Notes under the pieces: model-generated
What the model was told of the DNA's origin: nothing
What the model saw: the letters and a program-made list of their open reading frames with translations, nothing else
Databases searched by the model: none
In this document: piece after piece, positions 35,873 to 45,221 of the stretch
How the letters are laid out: each line of letters begins with the position of its first letter
Position numbering within the stretch: position 1 is the first letter of the stretch
Position numbers and translations under genes: made by a program
Assembly (NCBI GenBank): GCA_902496335.1
Contig: CABVAO010000002.1
Coordinates: forward strand, 35,389-99,388
Reading direction: 5' to 3'
Source of the DNA: an uncultured Collinsella sp.
GTDB lineage: Bacteria > Actinomycetota > Coriobacteriia > Coriobacteriales > Coriobacteriaceae
Length of the DNA stretch: 64,000 bases

Positions 35873-35964
35873 GTGCCGCGGAACCCGCTCTTCAGCTAGT
35901 CACACTTCGGAAGCGCGGGCAACGCAGGTATTATCGTCTAGGGCCGGCTGCAACCGGCCCTTTT
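35873..35964 (+). ncRNA. Candidate small structured RNA
   Basis: In the 423-base gap 35720-36142, a TAAAAT box (35861-35866) precedes about 90 bases with paired segments: ACCCGC-TCTTC with GAAGC-GCGGG, then a strong terminator GGGCCGG-CTGCAA-CCGGCCC-TTTT (35941-35964). No ORF explains the terminator. The -35 is poor and no known RNA family fits. The rest of the gap looks empty. Confidence 0.3.
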
Positions 35965-36142
35965 CTGTGGCAGCCAATGGGCCCACATCAGACGAAGGCC
36001 GCGTCTTTGCCTGTCAGGTCACGCTCGCCAGCCACGGCTAGAATGTCGTTGCCGGCGTCCATGACCGGTATTGTTTCGTAGCGTGCGTCGCAACCGCGAG
36101 TGCGCCTGCGACGGCTGCGGTGGCTTCGGTCGCAACGTGCTG

Positions 36143-37192
36143 CTACTCTTGCGTTTCGCCATTAGTCGCTTCGTTGATGGCGCGGTACTCGGCGCTTAGT
36201 TCGCGCGCCAGCTCTTCCTTGCTTGGAAGATACGGCAGGTATTTGGCGGCAAACACTTGGTCGTTGTCTTCGGGCAGCGTGTACTCGACAATCGAATCGC
36301 TTTTGTCCGCGCAGAGCACGATGCCTATGGGCGGATTGTCGCCTTCGTTCATGAGCTCGCGCGTGTAGTAGTTCACATACATTTGCATCTGGCCCAGGTC
36401 CTGATGCGTAAGGTCGTCCGTCTTAAGGTCGATGAGCACGAAGCAGCGCATCAGATAGTTGTAAAAAACAAGGTCAATATAGAAATGGCGCCCATCAAAG
36501 GTGATGCGCTTTTGGCGCGCCTCGAAAGCGAAACCACGGCCAAGCTCCAGCAGGAACTTCTGAAGATGCGTGATGAGCGCCTGCTCTAGATCGCTCTCGC
36601 GAAACGCAGTATCGTCCGAGAAACCTAAAAACTCCAGTACATATGGATCGCGGATGATATCCTCGGGGCGACGAGCTGGGGCGCTCTTTTGGATTTCTTG
36701 GGTGACAGCCTCCTTGTCTTTGCTGGCAAGTAGGCGCTCGCGGAACATGGTGTTGATCTGGCGTTCGAGCTGGCGCGTGCTCCAGCGAGAGTCGGCGCAT
36801 TCGTTCATGTACCAGGTGCGAGCATCAGGGTCGGAAATGCGCATCAACCTGCGGTAATGAGTCCAGCTCAATTCGCTACGCAGTGCGTCGCGAATTGGAA
36901 ACGCAAGAAAGAACTGACGCATATTGCGAAGGTTTGCGATGCCAAAGCCTCTTCCGAAATCCGCGGTAAGCCTTCTGGAGAGGCCTGCAATCAATGCCTC
37001 TCCATATGCTGCGCGCTCCTCTCCGCCCTGTTCATCAACAATACTCTTGCCGATCTCCCAATATGCCTCAACCATCGCAAAGTTAACAGCGGTATAGGCC
37101 TTGTCGCGAGCGGCGTTGAGAATCGAGGAGACCTGCTTGTAAAAACCTTCGGGCACGATTGTCGATTCTTCACGGTTTACCAGTTCGCCCAT
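36143..37192 (-). CDS. YhcG-type PD-(D/E)XK nuclease domain protein (DUF1016)
   Basis: 349 residues from ATG at 37192; a GTG one codon earlier is possible. The N-terminal DUF1016 region (VNFAMVEAYWEIGKSIVDEQ, GFGIANLRNMRQFFLAFP) is followed by the C-terminal nuclease with RHFYIDLVFYNYLMRCFVLIDLK (Asp and Asp-Leu-Lys) and GQMQMYVNYYTREL. These PDDEXK proteins are common near mobile or restriction genes and resemble Holliday-junction resolvases; their role is not established. It stands alone here, with codon use slightly less GC-rich than its neighbours, which may mean acquisition. Confidence 0.88.
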   Translation of the reverse strand: MGELVNREESTIVPEGFYKQVSSILNAARDKAYTAVNFAMVEAYWEIGKSIVDEQGGEERAAYGEALIAGLSRRLTADFGRGFGIANLRNMRQFFLAFPIRDALRSELSWTHYRRLMRISDPDARTWYMNECADSRWSTRQLERQINTMFRERLLASKDKEAVTQEIQKSAPARRPEDIIRDPYVLEFLGFSDDTAFRESDLEQALITHLQKFLLELGRGFAFEARQKRITFDGRHFYIDLVFYNYLMRCFVLIDLKTDDLTHQDLGQMQMYVNYYTRELMNEGDNPPIGIVLCADKSDSIVEYTLPEDNDQVFAAKYLPYLPSKEELARELSAEYRAINEATNGETQE

Positions 37193-37359
37193 CACTGTCG
37201 CCCCGCTTTCCTCTTGTGGAATGCATCTTTATCGAATTTAGTTTAAAGCCTCGCGCGGACACGAATTGCTGTGCTGTCTGACATCATCGCATGGGGCCTT
37301 GCGGTGACTAAAATGTGGCCATAGAGACAGTTTTAGCGAACCCCACGGGAGTGACGTGT

Positions 37360-37629
37360 ATGGACAACAACACGCTGCTATTCCAGGACAAAGGTTCGGG
37401 TAGGTATAAAGACGTCAAGATCTACCCTAACCGCATTGAGGTACTCAAGAAGGGCACTTTTGGCGGCAAGCACACCGAGATTGTTTATCTTAAGGACATT
37501 ACGGGCGTCAATAGAATCAAAGGCCGCGATGTTTTTCTGCGCAATCGTCTGTTGACCGCTTGCGTCTTTAGCCTGAACAGCCGTGCGAAGGCCCAGGAGT
37601 TTGTTAACGCGCTGAACATGGTGATGTAG
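37360..37629 (+). CDS. Small PH-like domain protein, function unknown
   Basis: 89 residues. ATG 37360 is preceded by GGGAGTGA. The alternating strands KDVKIYPNRIEVLKKG, HTEIVYLKDITGVNRIKGRDVFL and a final helix SRAKAQEFVNALNMV resemble a bacterial pleckstrin-homology-type fold. There is no signal peptide. It is convergent with the PLC-like gene across a shared hairpin. Assignment rests on pattern only. Confidence 0.6.
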   Translation: MDNNTLLFQDKGSGRYKDVKIYPNRIEVLKKGTFGGKHTEIVYLKDITGVNRIKGRDVFLRNRLLTACVFSLNSRAKAQEFVNALNMVM

Positions 37630-37653
37630 CCGATAGCGGCGTTCGGGCCAAGG

Positions 37654-37693
37654 TAAAAATCGGGGGCACAGAACGGTGTTCTGCGCCCCCGAT
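37654..37693 (-). terminator. Terminator between the PH-like and PLC-like genes
   Basis: A 16-bp stem with one mismatch: 37659-37674 with 37678-37693, loop GGT. On the minus strand it runs into TTTTTACC, so it best serves the minus-strand PLC-like gene. Confidence 0.85.
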
Positions 37694-37723
37694 TGAGTCG
37701 ATGTGTCTAAAAGGCCGGTTTGC

Positions 37724-40212
37724 CTATTCGACAACGTCCTCGTTGTTTTCACCGTCACTGGCAAGCATCGCCGCGCCGGCGACCGTTGTCGCCACGGCGG
37801 CGGCAGCGAGCCCGGCGGCAACGCCAGAGCTGTCGCCCGTGTCGGCGAGCTTTCCGCCCGAGCCCTTGCCCTTGTTGCCCTTACCGTTCTTGTCGGTGCT
37901 GCTCGCGTTGGTGCCGTTGCCGGTGCCGGCGCCGGCAGCACTGTCCGAGGCCGCTACGGTAAAGCTTGCGGCTCCGTCGCTGGCGAGCGTGTAGTTCTGC
38001 GCCGCGTTGCCCAAGAGACCGTTCACGCGCACCCAGTACGTTCCTGCGGCAAATGTTTCGCCCTCGGCCATTGCTGTGCCCGGAGCGCCGTTCGCGTCGT
38101 GCACAAACTCGAGCTGGGCCGTGCAGGCATCGGTTTCGAGCTTGCCCTCGAGTGATGCCGCAATCTTGGCGCGCACGTCTTCGCCGGCCTTAAGGCCTTC
38201 GAGTCCCTCAAAATGGGGCGTCAGCGCGCGTGGATCGATATCGATGGGCACAGAGCCCTGCAGCCCCGTAACGGTCTCGTTGCCCAGGGCGTCGACATCC
38301 ACGTATTCAATGGCAAACGCATGGCCCGAAGCTGTCGCGTTGAGCGCGTTGCTGCTGTCGGCAAGGCGGAAATGACCCTCGCCAACGGTCTTGCCATCCT
38401 GGAATGAGGCATCGCTCAGCGAGTCGCCGTACGTCATGCGCATGCGGGTCGGGAGATAGTACGGGAGATAGTACGAAGCCGTCTGCTTGTGCTCCGTATC
38501 GTAATTGCGCTGATAGATGCTCCGGGCCAGCGCCGCATCAACAAAGTCGGATGCGATGATGCCAATGTGCTTGAGGTAATCTGACTTTGTATCCTCGATG
38601 CCGCTGGGATTGATGTACGGGCTCTTATACAGATGCTCGTTGACTACTCGTGCCGAGGTAAAAGGATTGCCTCCGTGCGACAAGCCCGTGCAGCTGGTGT
38701 AGTTGATAGACCAGCAACGCTCCAGGACTTTCTCCTTGGCCCCGTTATCGTCCTCGACATCTACCTCGTTGCGCGTGCGCCCGGTCGTTTCCTTCAGCGC
38801 ATTATCGACCCAGCTGAGCTTGTCGGTTCCCGTGAGTTTGTACTTGTCCTGGGCGTATACCTTGGTGCAATAGGGCTCTTTGTCGCCTGTTTCCCCCGCG
38901 GCTTCAAAGCCCCGCGCGTCTTGGACGAGACACATAGTGGCGCTGTCGGAGTGAGCCTTGATCTTGTCATCCCATTCGGTAAGGTCGAGGCCCCACGTGT
39001 GGCCGCTTACACTGTTGCCGGCGAGCCTAAATCGACGCAGCAGAACGATCTTTCCGCGCACCTCGTGTAGCGTGGGGATTCGGCTCGACGTATAGAACAG
39101 TTTGGGGTTGTCGTCCAAAACCTTGGCGAAAGCCGTCGTAACACTTTCGTCGGTAGCCTCGTCGTTGCCTCGTGATACAAGCATGATGAGCGCTTCTGTC
39201 GGGTTTTCGTTCAAAAACGTTTTGAAGTAGCCTATGACATCGGAAAGATGCATAAAGTACGCGTCTTTTTTGAGCAGGTAGTAATCCCCGTGGTCGATAC
39301 CGGGGTTGTCGCCCTTTCCGAGCCGGATATCAAAATAGCGAATGCCTTCGAGCAACTGCGTGGGAATGTAATCCTGCTGGCATTTTACTTGCGAGGATTG
39401 GGGCTCGGTGTCGTTGTCCACACTGCAAGTGCTCGAATCGTGCGTGCCCGGGATGCTCAGCTCGTCGAGGAACTTGTTGTCGTCGACGTATTTCATCCAA
39501 CATGGCCCATCGACGTAGCTGCTGTACGTGATCCAGTCGAGGCTGCTAACCGTGGCATCGTTCTTTTTCATGTCGTAACCGATAAGTTCGAGCTCCCACG
39601 GAATGCTCTTACTCTTATGGCAGATCTTATTGTTGTCCTGGTCTTCGCCGTTCGATTCTATTGCCAGGTACTTAATGTCTTTTTTCTCGGTTTCTTTCTC
39701 GACCGTGCGGTCTCGGATGATATAGGTTCCGTTTGATTGACGCTCGAACGCAAAAGAGCGGCTGGGCTTGCCGTCATGCTCGCCACTCCATACGTGGATG
39801 ACCTTTCCGTCTTTGTCCGAGTCGCCATCGACCGACCAAATGCTGTAGCCCGTCTTTTATGCTCTTCGAAATTGAGCAAGGTGCGGATAGCATACCAGTT
39901 TGTATCGTCATTCTTGGTCGTTACGTTCTCAAGGATGAGCTTGCTGGACGTGCCGTCATTAAACAGATGGCAGACGTTGCCGATGACGTTGCCGTCTTCG
40001 TTAACGCTTGCGGTACGAAAATAGCCCGCGGGGCGAAGGCGAATGACGAAATTGTCGAGGCTGACTGCTGGCCCGGCCGTGCCGTCCGCAAAGGCTGCCC
40101 GCGGGCTAATGCCCAGCATGGCGGTTTCGGGCAGGCTTGCAAGTGGCGACAACGCCGCGAGTCCAAGGCCCAACGTAAATGCTCGGCGGCTGATGGCGTG
40201 ATGTTCGGTCAT
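37724..40212 (-). pseudogene. PI-specific phospholipase C-like surface protein, frameshifted
   Basis: The first ~118 codons (40212 to 39859) start MTEHHAISRRAFTLGLGLAA, a twin-arginine signal. At an A4 run on the minus strand (39858-39855) the frame must shift by -1 to continue as KTGYSIWSVDGDSDKDGKVI; one extra A restores it. The downstream frame is then open to 37724. It contains the PI-PLC X domain (FLDELSIPGTHDSSTC, IRYFDIRLG, AYFMHLSDVIGYF), and ends with LADTG, a hydrophobic segment and an acidic tail, resembling a class E sortase LAxTG anchor. If made, it would be a cell-surface phosphodiesterase of about 830 residues. The longest intact frame is 37724-39571. Confidence 0.8.
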
Positions 40213-40517
40213 AACTTCTCCATTCGCAGAGTGCGGTTATGCGATAGTTTTGGTCACTATACTGCTCAGATGTTTAAAGATGCTGGTTTAATTGTCTGCG
40301 CGGCACAATAAATCGGCGGGCGGACGTGTTGGGGCGTTTGTCGTTTTCGTACTGTTGCCACATTTGGGGCGGTTCCGACGTCCGGCATCCTCGCGTTCGT
40401 CGGCTACAGGCATAAGAAAGGGAGGGTCGGTTTACCGGCCCTCCCTGGGTACGAAGCGCTGGGGTACCGTCGCTTGTTTGCACTGCGACCGTGTTTTCCG
40501 TTGCGCTCGCCAGTCGC
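40213..40517. other. Intergenic region between the lipoprotein and PLC-like genes
   Basis: The 305-base gap holds the lipoprotein terminator (40412-40445) and presumably the promoter of the PLC-like gene. No ORF or RNA gene is convincing. Confidence 0.5.
40412..40445 (-). terminator. Terminator after the lipoprotein gene
   Basis: Minus strand: GGGAGGGCCGG (40445-40435), loop TAAA, CCGACCCTCCC (40430-40420), with one wobble pair, then TTTCTTAT. Confidence 0.82.
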
Positions 40518-41111
40518 TTAGCGCTTGATCTCGATATCGTCGAGCTTGACGTCCATGGCCTCGGTCTTGGCCTCGGCGATGTCGTCGGCAAACTCCAGAG
40601 ACTTCATCATGGTCTCGACGGCGTCCTTGTGTTCCTCGACGTTGTCGATGCGCACGTACACGCTGCCGCCGTCAACGTCGGTGAAGTACTCGGTCGTCAC
40701 GCCGCCCGAGTGCGTAAAGTAGGCGCTGCGCCAGGTCTTGCCGTTGTACTTAACGGGATCGCTCTCGGTCCATCCGGAGTTGGCCTTCCACTTTGCCTCG
40801 TAGTCGAACAGTTCATCGGCGTTCTTGTCAGGATCGAAGACGGGGATGAAGCGGTCGCTGGCATGCTCGCTCTCGGTGAACTTAAACTGGGCCCTGTCGG
40901 CGGTATCGCCTGCGACGTCCGTGATTTCGACGCCCTCGGGCACCTCGACTTTAAACCAAATGAAGTCAGTCCTCATATCCATGGCTGGCTTTTCCGCTCC
41001 ACCGCCACCACTGCTGCCGGTAGCGCCGTCGCTGCCACCGCAACCCACCAAGGCAACTGCGGCAAAGAGACTGATGCAGAGGGTGAGAATCGCAAAGGCC
41101 TTCTTTTTCAT
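40518..41111 (-). CDS. Lipoprotein of unknown function
   Basis: 197 residues behind GAGGAGG. MKKKAFAILTLCISLFAAVA leads to the lipobox LVGC with Cys24, then a Gly/Ser linker. The mature part contains VEVPEGVEITDV, a TWRSAYFTHSGGVTTEYFTD strand pair and a final amphipathic helix. It is soluble, acidic and anchored outside the membrane. I do not recognise a family. It is the next minus-strand gene upstream of the PLC-like gene but is separated from it by a terminator. Confidence 0.8.
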   Translation of the reverse strand: MKKKAFAILTLCISLFAAVALVGCGGSDGATGSSGGGGAEKPAMDMRTDFIWFKVEVPEGVEITDVAGDTADRAQFKFTESEHASDRFIPVFDPDKNADELFDYEAKWKANSGWTESDPVKYNGKTWRSAYFTHSGGVTTEYFTDVDGGSVYVRIDNVEEHKDAVETMMKSLEFADDIAEAKTEAMDVKLDDIEIKR

Positions 41112-41571
41112 GGTCGTGTCCTCCTCGATCTGTAACCGCCCATGGATTACCTGCCTTTACTGTACGCGCGAGCGGCTCGCTCGGGTGGGCCATGTGTCCC
41201 ATTCTGAGGGCTGGAATTGCGCCGACAAGTGGCAATATGCGCGGGTCCAAAAGAGGGGAGAGCCGATGCTGTCGGCCCTCACCGGGGTTGGGCGCCCAGT
41301 GCTTTAAAGGGGCGCGTGTACGCGGGCATTGCCCCAATAGGTTCCTTGTTTATAGATATGTCCCAGTTTGTGACGTCCGGAAGTCCCGAAAGTTGAGCCA
41401 TGTGCCCCATGTTTGCGTTGGCATGGTCTATCGTGTGCCATAGAAATCCGCGATGGCCAGGTGCGCTGACGCTTGAGTACTTATGGGCTAGACTTAGCAC
41501 CATTATGTGATCGATGCGGTCGGTCGGTGGTTGCCACCCGACCGATGTATATGACTTGAAGGTGCGTGCGT
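41112..41571. other. Intergenic region with repeated CCATGTG motifs
   Basis: The 460-base gap lies between divergent genes. GGGCCATGTGTCCCATT (about 41190-41206) and GAGCCATGTGCCCCATG (about 41396-41412) are near-copies of each other. CGGTCGG...CCGACCG near 41518-41545 can form a hairpin in the fchA leader. No ORF is supported. Confidence 0.4.
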
Positions 41572-42204
41572 ATGAGCCAAGAGATGATGGACAAGACCTG
41601 CCGCGGGTTTGCCGAGGCGCTTGCCGCGCGCGAGCCGGTTCCCGGCGGTGGCAGCGCGAGCGCCTTTGTGGGCGCGCTGGGCGCCTCGCTGTGCGGAATG
41701 GTTGCCCGCTACGGTGCGACCAATCCCGCGCTTGCTGATCGTGCGGATGACCTGACGCGTGCGTTTGCCCAGGCGGATGAGCTGGCCCAGGAGCTTGTCG
41801 AGTTGGTTGCCGAGGACGTTCGTGCCTACGGGCGGGTGTCCGCGGCGTACGGTATTCCGCGTGACGATCCGGCTCGAGCGACCGCGATTCAGGATGCTCT
41901 GCATGTGGCCGCTATGCCGCCGTATCGCATTATGGATGCCTGCGGGCGTGCGCTGGCGCTGCTCGAGGACATGGCCGACAAGGGTTCGCGTCAGCTGCTG
42001 TCCGATGTGGCGTGCGGCGCCGTGTTCTGCCGTGCTGCTATGCAGGGCGCGAGCTTGACGCTCTTTGCGAACACCACGTCTATGATGGATCGCGTTCGTG
42101 CTAAGGAGCTCGAGACCGCGTGTGATGAGTTGCTCGACACATGGTTGCCGCGCGCCGATGCGCTGGCGCGCCGCGCCTCCGACGCTGCAAGGAAGAGAGG
42201 ATAG
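41572..42204 (+). CDS. fchA: FchA-type cyclodeaminase/methenyl-THF cyclohydrolase
   Basis: 210 residues from ATG 41572 (AAGGTG upstream). It matches the FTCD C-terminal cyclodeaminase family: EPVPGGGSASAFVGALGASL near residue 20, then a helical bundle. Stand-alone proteins of this family act as formimino-THF cyclodeaminase or, as FchA, as methenyl-THF cyclohydrolase. folD starts three bases after the stop, so the second role is favoured, especially because this FolD lacks the cyclohydrolase lysine. It is cytosolic. Confidence 0.88.
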   Translation: MSQEMMDKTCRGFAEALAAREPVPGGGSASAFVGALGASLCGMVARYGATNPALADRADDLTRAFAQADELAQELVELVAEDVRAYGRVSAAYGIPRDDPARATAIQDALHVAAMPPYRIMDACGRALALLEDMADKGSRQLLSDVACGAVFCRAAMQGASLTLFANTTSMMDRVRAKELETACDELLDTWLPRADALARRASDAARKRG

Positions 42205-42206
42205 CT

Positions 42207-43061
42207 ATGGTTGAACTGCTGAAGGGTGCTCCCGTTGCCCGTGCTTTGACTGAGGAGCTTGCCGCTCGCTGCGCAGCGCTGCGCGAGCGGGGCGTTGTTC
42301 CGACGTTGGCTATCGTGCGTGTGGGTGAGCGCGAGGACGACCTATCCTACGAGCGCGGCGCTCTCAAGCGCTGCGAGAAGGTTGGCATTGAGGCGCGCCG
42401 CGTTTTGCTTCCTGCCGATGTTTCGCAGGACGAGCTGCTGGCGGCCATCGAGGACATCAATACTGATTCGGCTGTTCATGGCTGTCTGATGTTCCGCCCG
42501 CTGCCCGCCGGCCTTGACGAGAACGCCGTCGCCGCAGCGCTCGATCCCGCCAAGGACGTTGACTCCATGACGCCGTCTTCGCTGCTTACCACGCTTTCGG
42601 GGCGCGGCGAGGGTTTTGCTCCCTGCACGGCCGAGGCAGTGTTAGCGTTGCTGGACCATTACGGTGTTGAGCTGGATGGAGCTAAGGTTGCTGTGGCCGG
42701 GCGTTCGCTGGTGATCGGGCGTCCTGTTGCCGCCATGCTTACGGCGCGCAATGCGACCGTGACGACGTGCCATACGCATACGCGCGACCTTGCTGCCGAG
42801 TGCCGTGCTGCCGACATTGTGGTTGCCGCCGTTGGACGCGCGCGTACGATTGGCGTGGATGCCGTTCGCGAGGACCAGACGATCATTGATGTGGGCATTA
42901 ACTGGGATGAGGACGCTGGCAAGCTGGTCGGGGACGTCGATTTTGATGCTGTGGAGCCGGTTGTTGGTGCCATCACCCCCGTGCCGGGCGGCGTGGGCGC
43001 CGTGACAACGGCGATTCTCGCCAAACACGTGATCGAAGCGGCCGAGCGCGCATCGAAATAG
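42207..43061 (+). CDS. folD: Methylene-THF dehydrogenase FolD, probably dehydrogenase only
   Basis: 284 residues. It starts three bases after fchA, with GGAAGAGAGG as ribosome site. The NADP-binding segment (VAVAGRSLVIGRPVAAML) and DVGINWDEDAGKLVGDVDF plus ITPVPGGVGAVTTAIL are typical. In usual bifunctional FolD the active site reads YVxxKxKxC. Here it is DLSYERGALKRCEKVG, with Tyr48 conserved, Ala52 where the catalytic Lys should be, and Lys54 at the later lysine position. Work on the human enzyme shows that this lysine is needed for cyclohydrolase activity. Adjacent FchA would complete the path. Confidence 0.9.
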   Translation: MVELLKGAPVARALTEELAARCAALRERGVVPTLAIVRVGEREDDLSYERGALKRCEKVGIEARRVLLPADVSQDELLAAIEDINTDSAVHGCLMFRPLPAGLDENAVAAALDPAKDVDSMTPSSLLTTLSGRGEGFAPCTAEAVLALLDHYGVELDGAKVAVAGRSLVIGRPVAAMLTARNATVTTCHTHTRDLAAECRAADIVVAAVGRARTIGVDAVREDQTIIDVGINWDEDAGKLVGDVDFDAVEPVVGAITPVPGGVGAVTTAILAKHVIEAAERASK

Positions 43062-43173
43062 GCATTTTTGCACACAGGGGTCCCGAGGGGTCCTGAAGGG
43101 TTGCGGTTTCGCCCTTTTTGCGTCGAAGCGATACACTGTTGCCGTTTGATTTCTTCGCTCAAGGAGGATGCGC

Positions 43174-44697
43174 ATGCCGTGCACAACGATTCTGGTCGGT
43201 AAGAACGCGAGCTACGACGGGTCGACCCTGGTCGCGCGTAACGAGGACTCGTCCAACGGGGTGTTTGAGCCCAAGCGTATGCGCGTGGTGCATCCCGACG
43301 AGCAGCCGCGCGTCTACACGAGCGTCCTGAGTCACCTGACCGTTGAACTGCCCGATAACCCCATGCGCTACACGAGCGTCCCCGATGTTGTCCCGGGCCA
43401 CGGCATCTGGGCCGAGGCCGGTTTCAACGAGCTCAATGTGGGCATGTCCGCAACCGAGACACTCACCACCAACGAGCGCGTCCGCGGTGCCGATCCGCTC
43501 GTGGACTATGTGCCCGCCAAGGGCAACGAGGGCGAGGACGGATACGTTCCGGCACAGTCCGGTGGCTTGGGCGAGGAGGACATGGTGACCCTGGTGCTGC
43601 CGTATGCCAAGTCCGCCCGCGACGGCGTGCGTATCCTGGGCGACCTGCTCGAGCGCTACGGCACCTATGAGAACAACGGCATCGCCTTTAGTGATGTGGA
43701 CGAGATCTGGTGGCTCGAGACCATCGGCGGCCATCATTGGATTGCCAAGCGTGTGCCCGATGACGCCTATGTGACCATGCCCAACCAATTGGGTATCGAC
43801 AGCTTTGACCTGGATGACGCCGAGGGCGACCAGGCCGACCACATGTGCTCCGCCGACCTGCGCTCCTGGATGGCCGAGTGGCATCTGGACCTGACGCTGG
43901 GCGTCGATGGTGACGGTCCGGTTGCGGTCTTTAACCCGCGCGAGGCCTTTGGCTCACACAGCGACAGCGACCACGTCTACAACACGCCGCGCGCCTGGTA
44001 CATGCAGCGCTGCCTCAACCCCAGCGATGTGTGGGACGGCCCCGACGCCGACTACACGCCCGAGAGCGACGACATCCCCTGGAGCCGTGTGCCCGAGCGC
44101 AAGGTGACCATCGAGGACATTAAGTACGTACTCTCGAGCCACTACCAGGGCACGGAGTACGACTGCTACGGCAGTAAGGGCACGCCCGCCACGCGCGGCG
44201 CCTATCGCCCCATCGGCATCAACCGCAACAGCCAGCTCGCCGTGTTGCAGCTGCGCCCCTATGCGCAGCCGGCGTATCGCGCCGTGCAGTGGATGGCCTT
44301 TGGCTCCAACTCGTTTAACGCGCTGGTCCCGCTGTACGCCAACGTCGAGACCATGCCCGAATACTATGCCGACACGCAGGCTCGCGTGACGTCCGAAAAC
44401 TTCTACTGGGCCAACCGTCTGATCGGCGCCCTGGCCGACGTCCGCTTCCATGAGTGCGGCCGCGCTGTGGAGGACTATCAGGAGAAGGTCGGTGGCATGG
44501 GCCACAAGCAGATCCATGACGTTGATGCTGCCGTAGCCGTCCTGCCCGAGGCCGAGGTGCCTGCCGAACTTGCACGCGCCAACGAGGAGTTTGCCGAGCG
44601 TGTTCGCGTAGAGACCGATGCTCTACTGGGCAAGGTGCTCTACACCACGAGCTGCGCCATGAAGAACTCTTTTGCGATGAACGACAACGTGAGGTAA
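43174..44697 (+). CDS. C69 family dipeptidase (PepD-like)
   Basis: 507 residues. ATG 43174 is six bases after AGGAGG; in-frame ATG 43168 abuts that site. C69 enzymes are Ntn hydrolases whose N-terminal Cys becomes the nucleophile, seen here as MPCTTILVGKNAS (Cys3). Other signatures are LVARNEDSSNGVFEPKRM, AGFNELNVGMSATET, IWWLETIGGHHWIAKRVPDD and YRPIGINRNSQLAVLQLRP. There is no signal peptide, so it cleaves dipeptides in the cytosol. It is probably a single-gene unit. Confidence 0.92.
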   Translation: MPCTTILVGKNASYDGSTLVARNEDSSNGVFEPKRMRVVHPDEQPRVYTSVLSHLTVELPDNPMRYTSVPDVVPGHGIWAEAGFNELNVGMSATETLTTNERVRGADPLVDYVPAKGNEGEDGYVPAQSGGLGEEDMVTLVLPYAKSARDGVRILGDLLERYGTYENNGIAFSDVDEIWWLETIGGHHWIAKRVPDDAYVTMPNQLGIDSFDLDDAEGDQADHMCSADLRSWMAEWHLDLTLGVDGDGPVAVFNPREAFGSHSDSDHVYNTPRAWYMQRCLNPSDVWDGPDADYTPESDDIPWSRVPERKVTIEDIKYVLSSHYQGTEYDCYGSKGTPATRGAYRPIGINRNSQLAVLQLRPYAQPAYRAVQWMAFGSNSFNALVPLYANVETMPEYYADTQARVTSENFYWANRLIGALADVRFHECGRAVEDYQEKVGGMGHKQIHDVDAAVAVLPEAEVPAELARANEEFAERVRVETDALLGKVLYTTSCAMKNSFAMNDNVR

Positions 44698-44796
44698 GGG
44701 TTTCCCGTCGATCGAATAGCGCTAAAACGCTTTGTCGCTTTCGCTCAATCTTGGGTACAAGAACGCCAATGCAGTTGTTTGTGATTGGAGACAACC

Positions 44797-45213
44797 ATGG
44801 TTATGAAACTCGATCAGTTTGTTAACGGCGCCATTAACGTGGGCTTTGGCGCTGCCGCCGTTGCTGTCGAAGGCGGCAAGAAGGTCCTCGACGACCTTAA
44901 CACCAAGGGCGAGCAGGTCCGCAAGGACACCGCCACCCCCGATATCGCCCGCAGCGTGTCCGACATGTTCGAGCAGGCCGGCGGTACCATCTCCGATCTG
45001 ACCGAGCGCTTGGGCATGCAGGGCGAGACCGCGGCCCAGCGCGTGCTCGACGAGCTCATCCTTGCCCGCGTCCGCGTTATGACCGCCCCCGAGCGCACGG
45101 CCTTCCTGGCCCATGTGCGCGACATCGTCGATTCGGTCGAGGACAACGTGACCTCGGTGCCCGTCGAGTCCGTTGAGCCCGACGATGCGAAGGATACCGA
45201 AGAGGCCGAGTAG
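44797..45213 (+). CDS. Phasin-like small helical protein next to UbiB
   Basis: 138 residues from ATG 44797 (GGAG six bases upstream). It reads KLDQFVNGAINVGFGAAAVAVEGGKKVLDDLNTKGEQ, then helices rich in Ala, Glu and Arg, and an acidic tail. This resembles the phasin-like proteins that often precede AarF/UbiB genes. There is no transmembrane helix. The ubiB-like gene starts nine bases later, so they form an operon. The family call is inference from pattern and neighbourhood. Confidence 0.6.
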   Translation: MVMKLDQFVNGAINVGFGAAAVAVEGGKKVLDDLNTKGEQVRKDTATPDIARSVSDMFEQAGGTISDLTERLGMQGETAAQRVLDELILARVRVMTAPERTAFLAHVRDIVDSVEDNVTSVPVESVEPDDAKDTEEAE

Positions 45214-45221
45214 CAGCGCAG

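Noticed and set aside
35873..35964. Bacterial SRP (4.5S) RNA
   Set aside because: A GGAAG segment resembles the SRP apical loop, but the surrounding conserved bases and long hairpin are not there.
39658..40212. A separate small Tat-exported protein upstream of the PLC-like gene
   Set aside because: After about 118 codons the frame becomes low-quality (Arg/Ser/Thr-rich), while the adjacent frame continues a sensible protein; it is one frameshifted gene.
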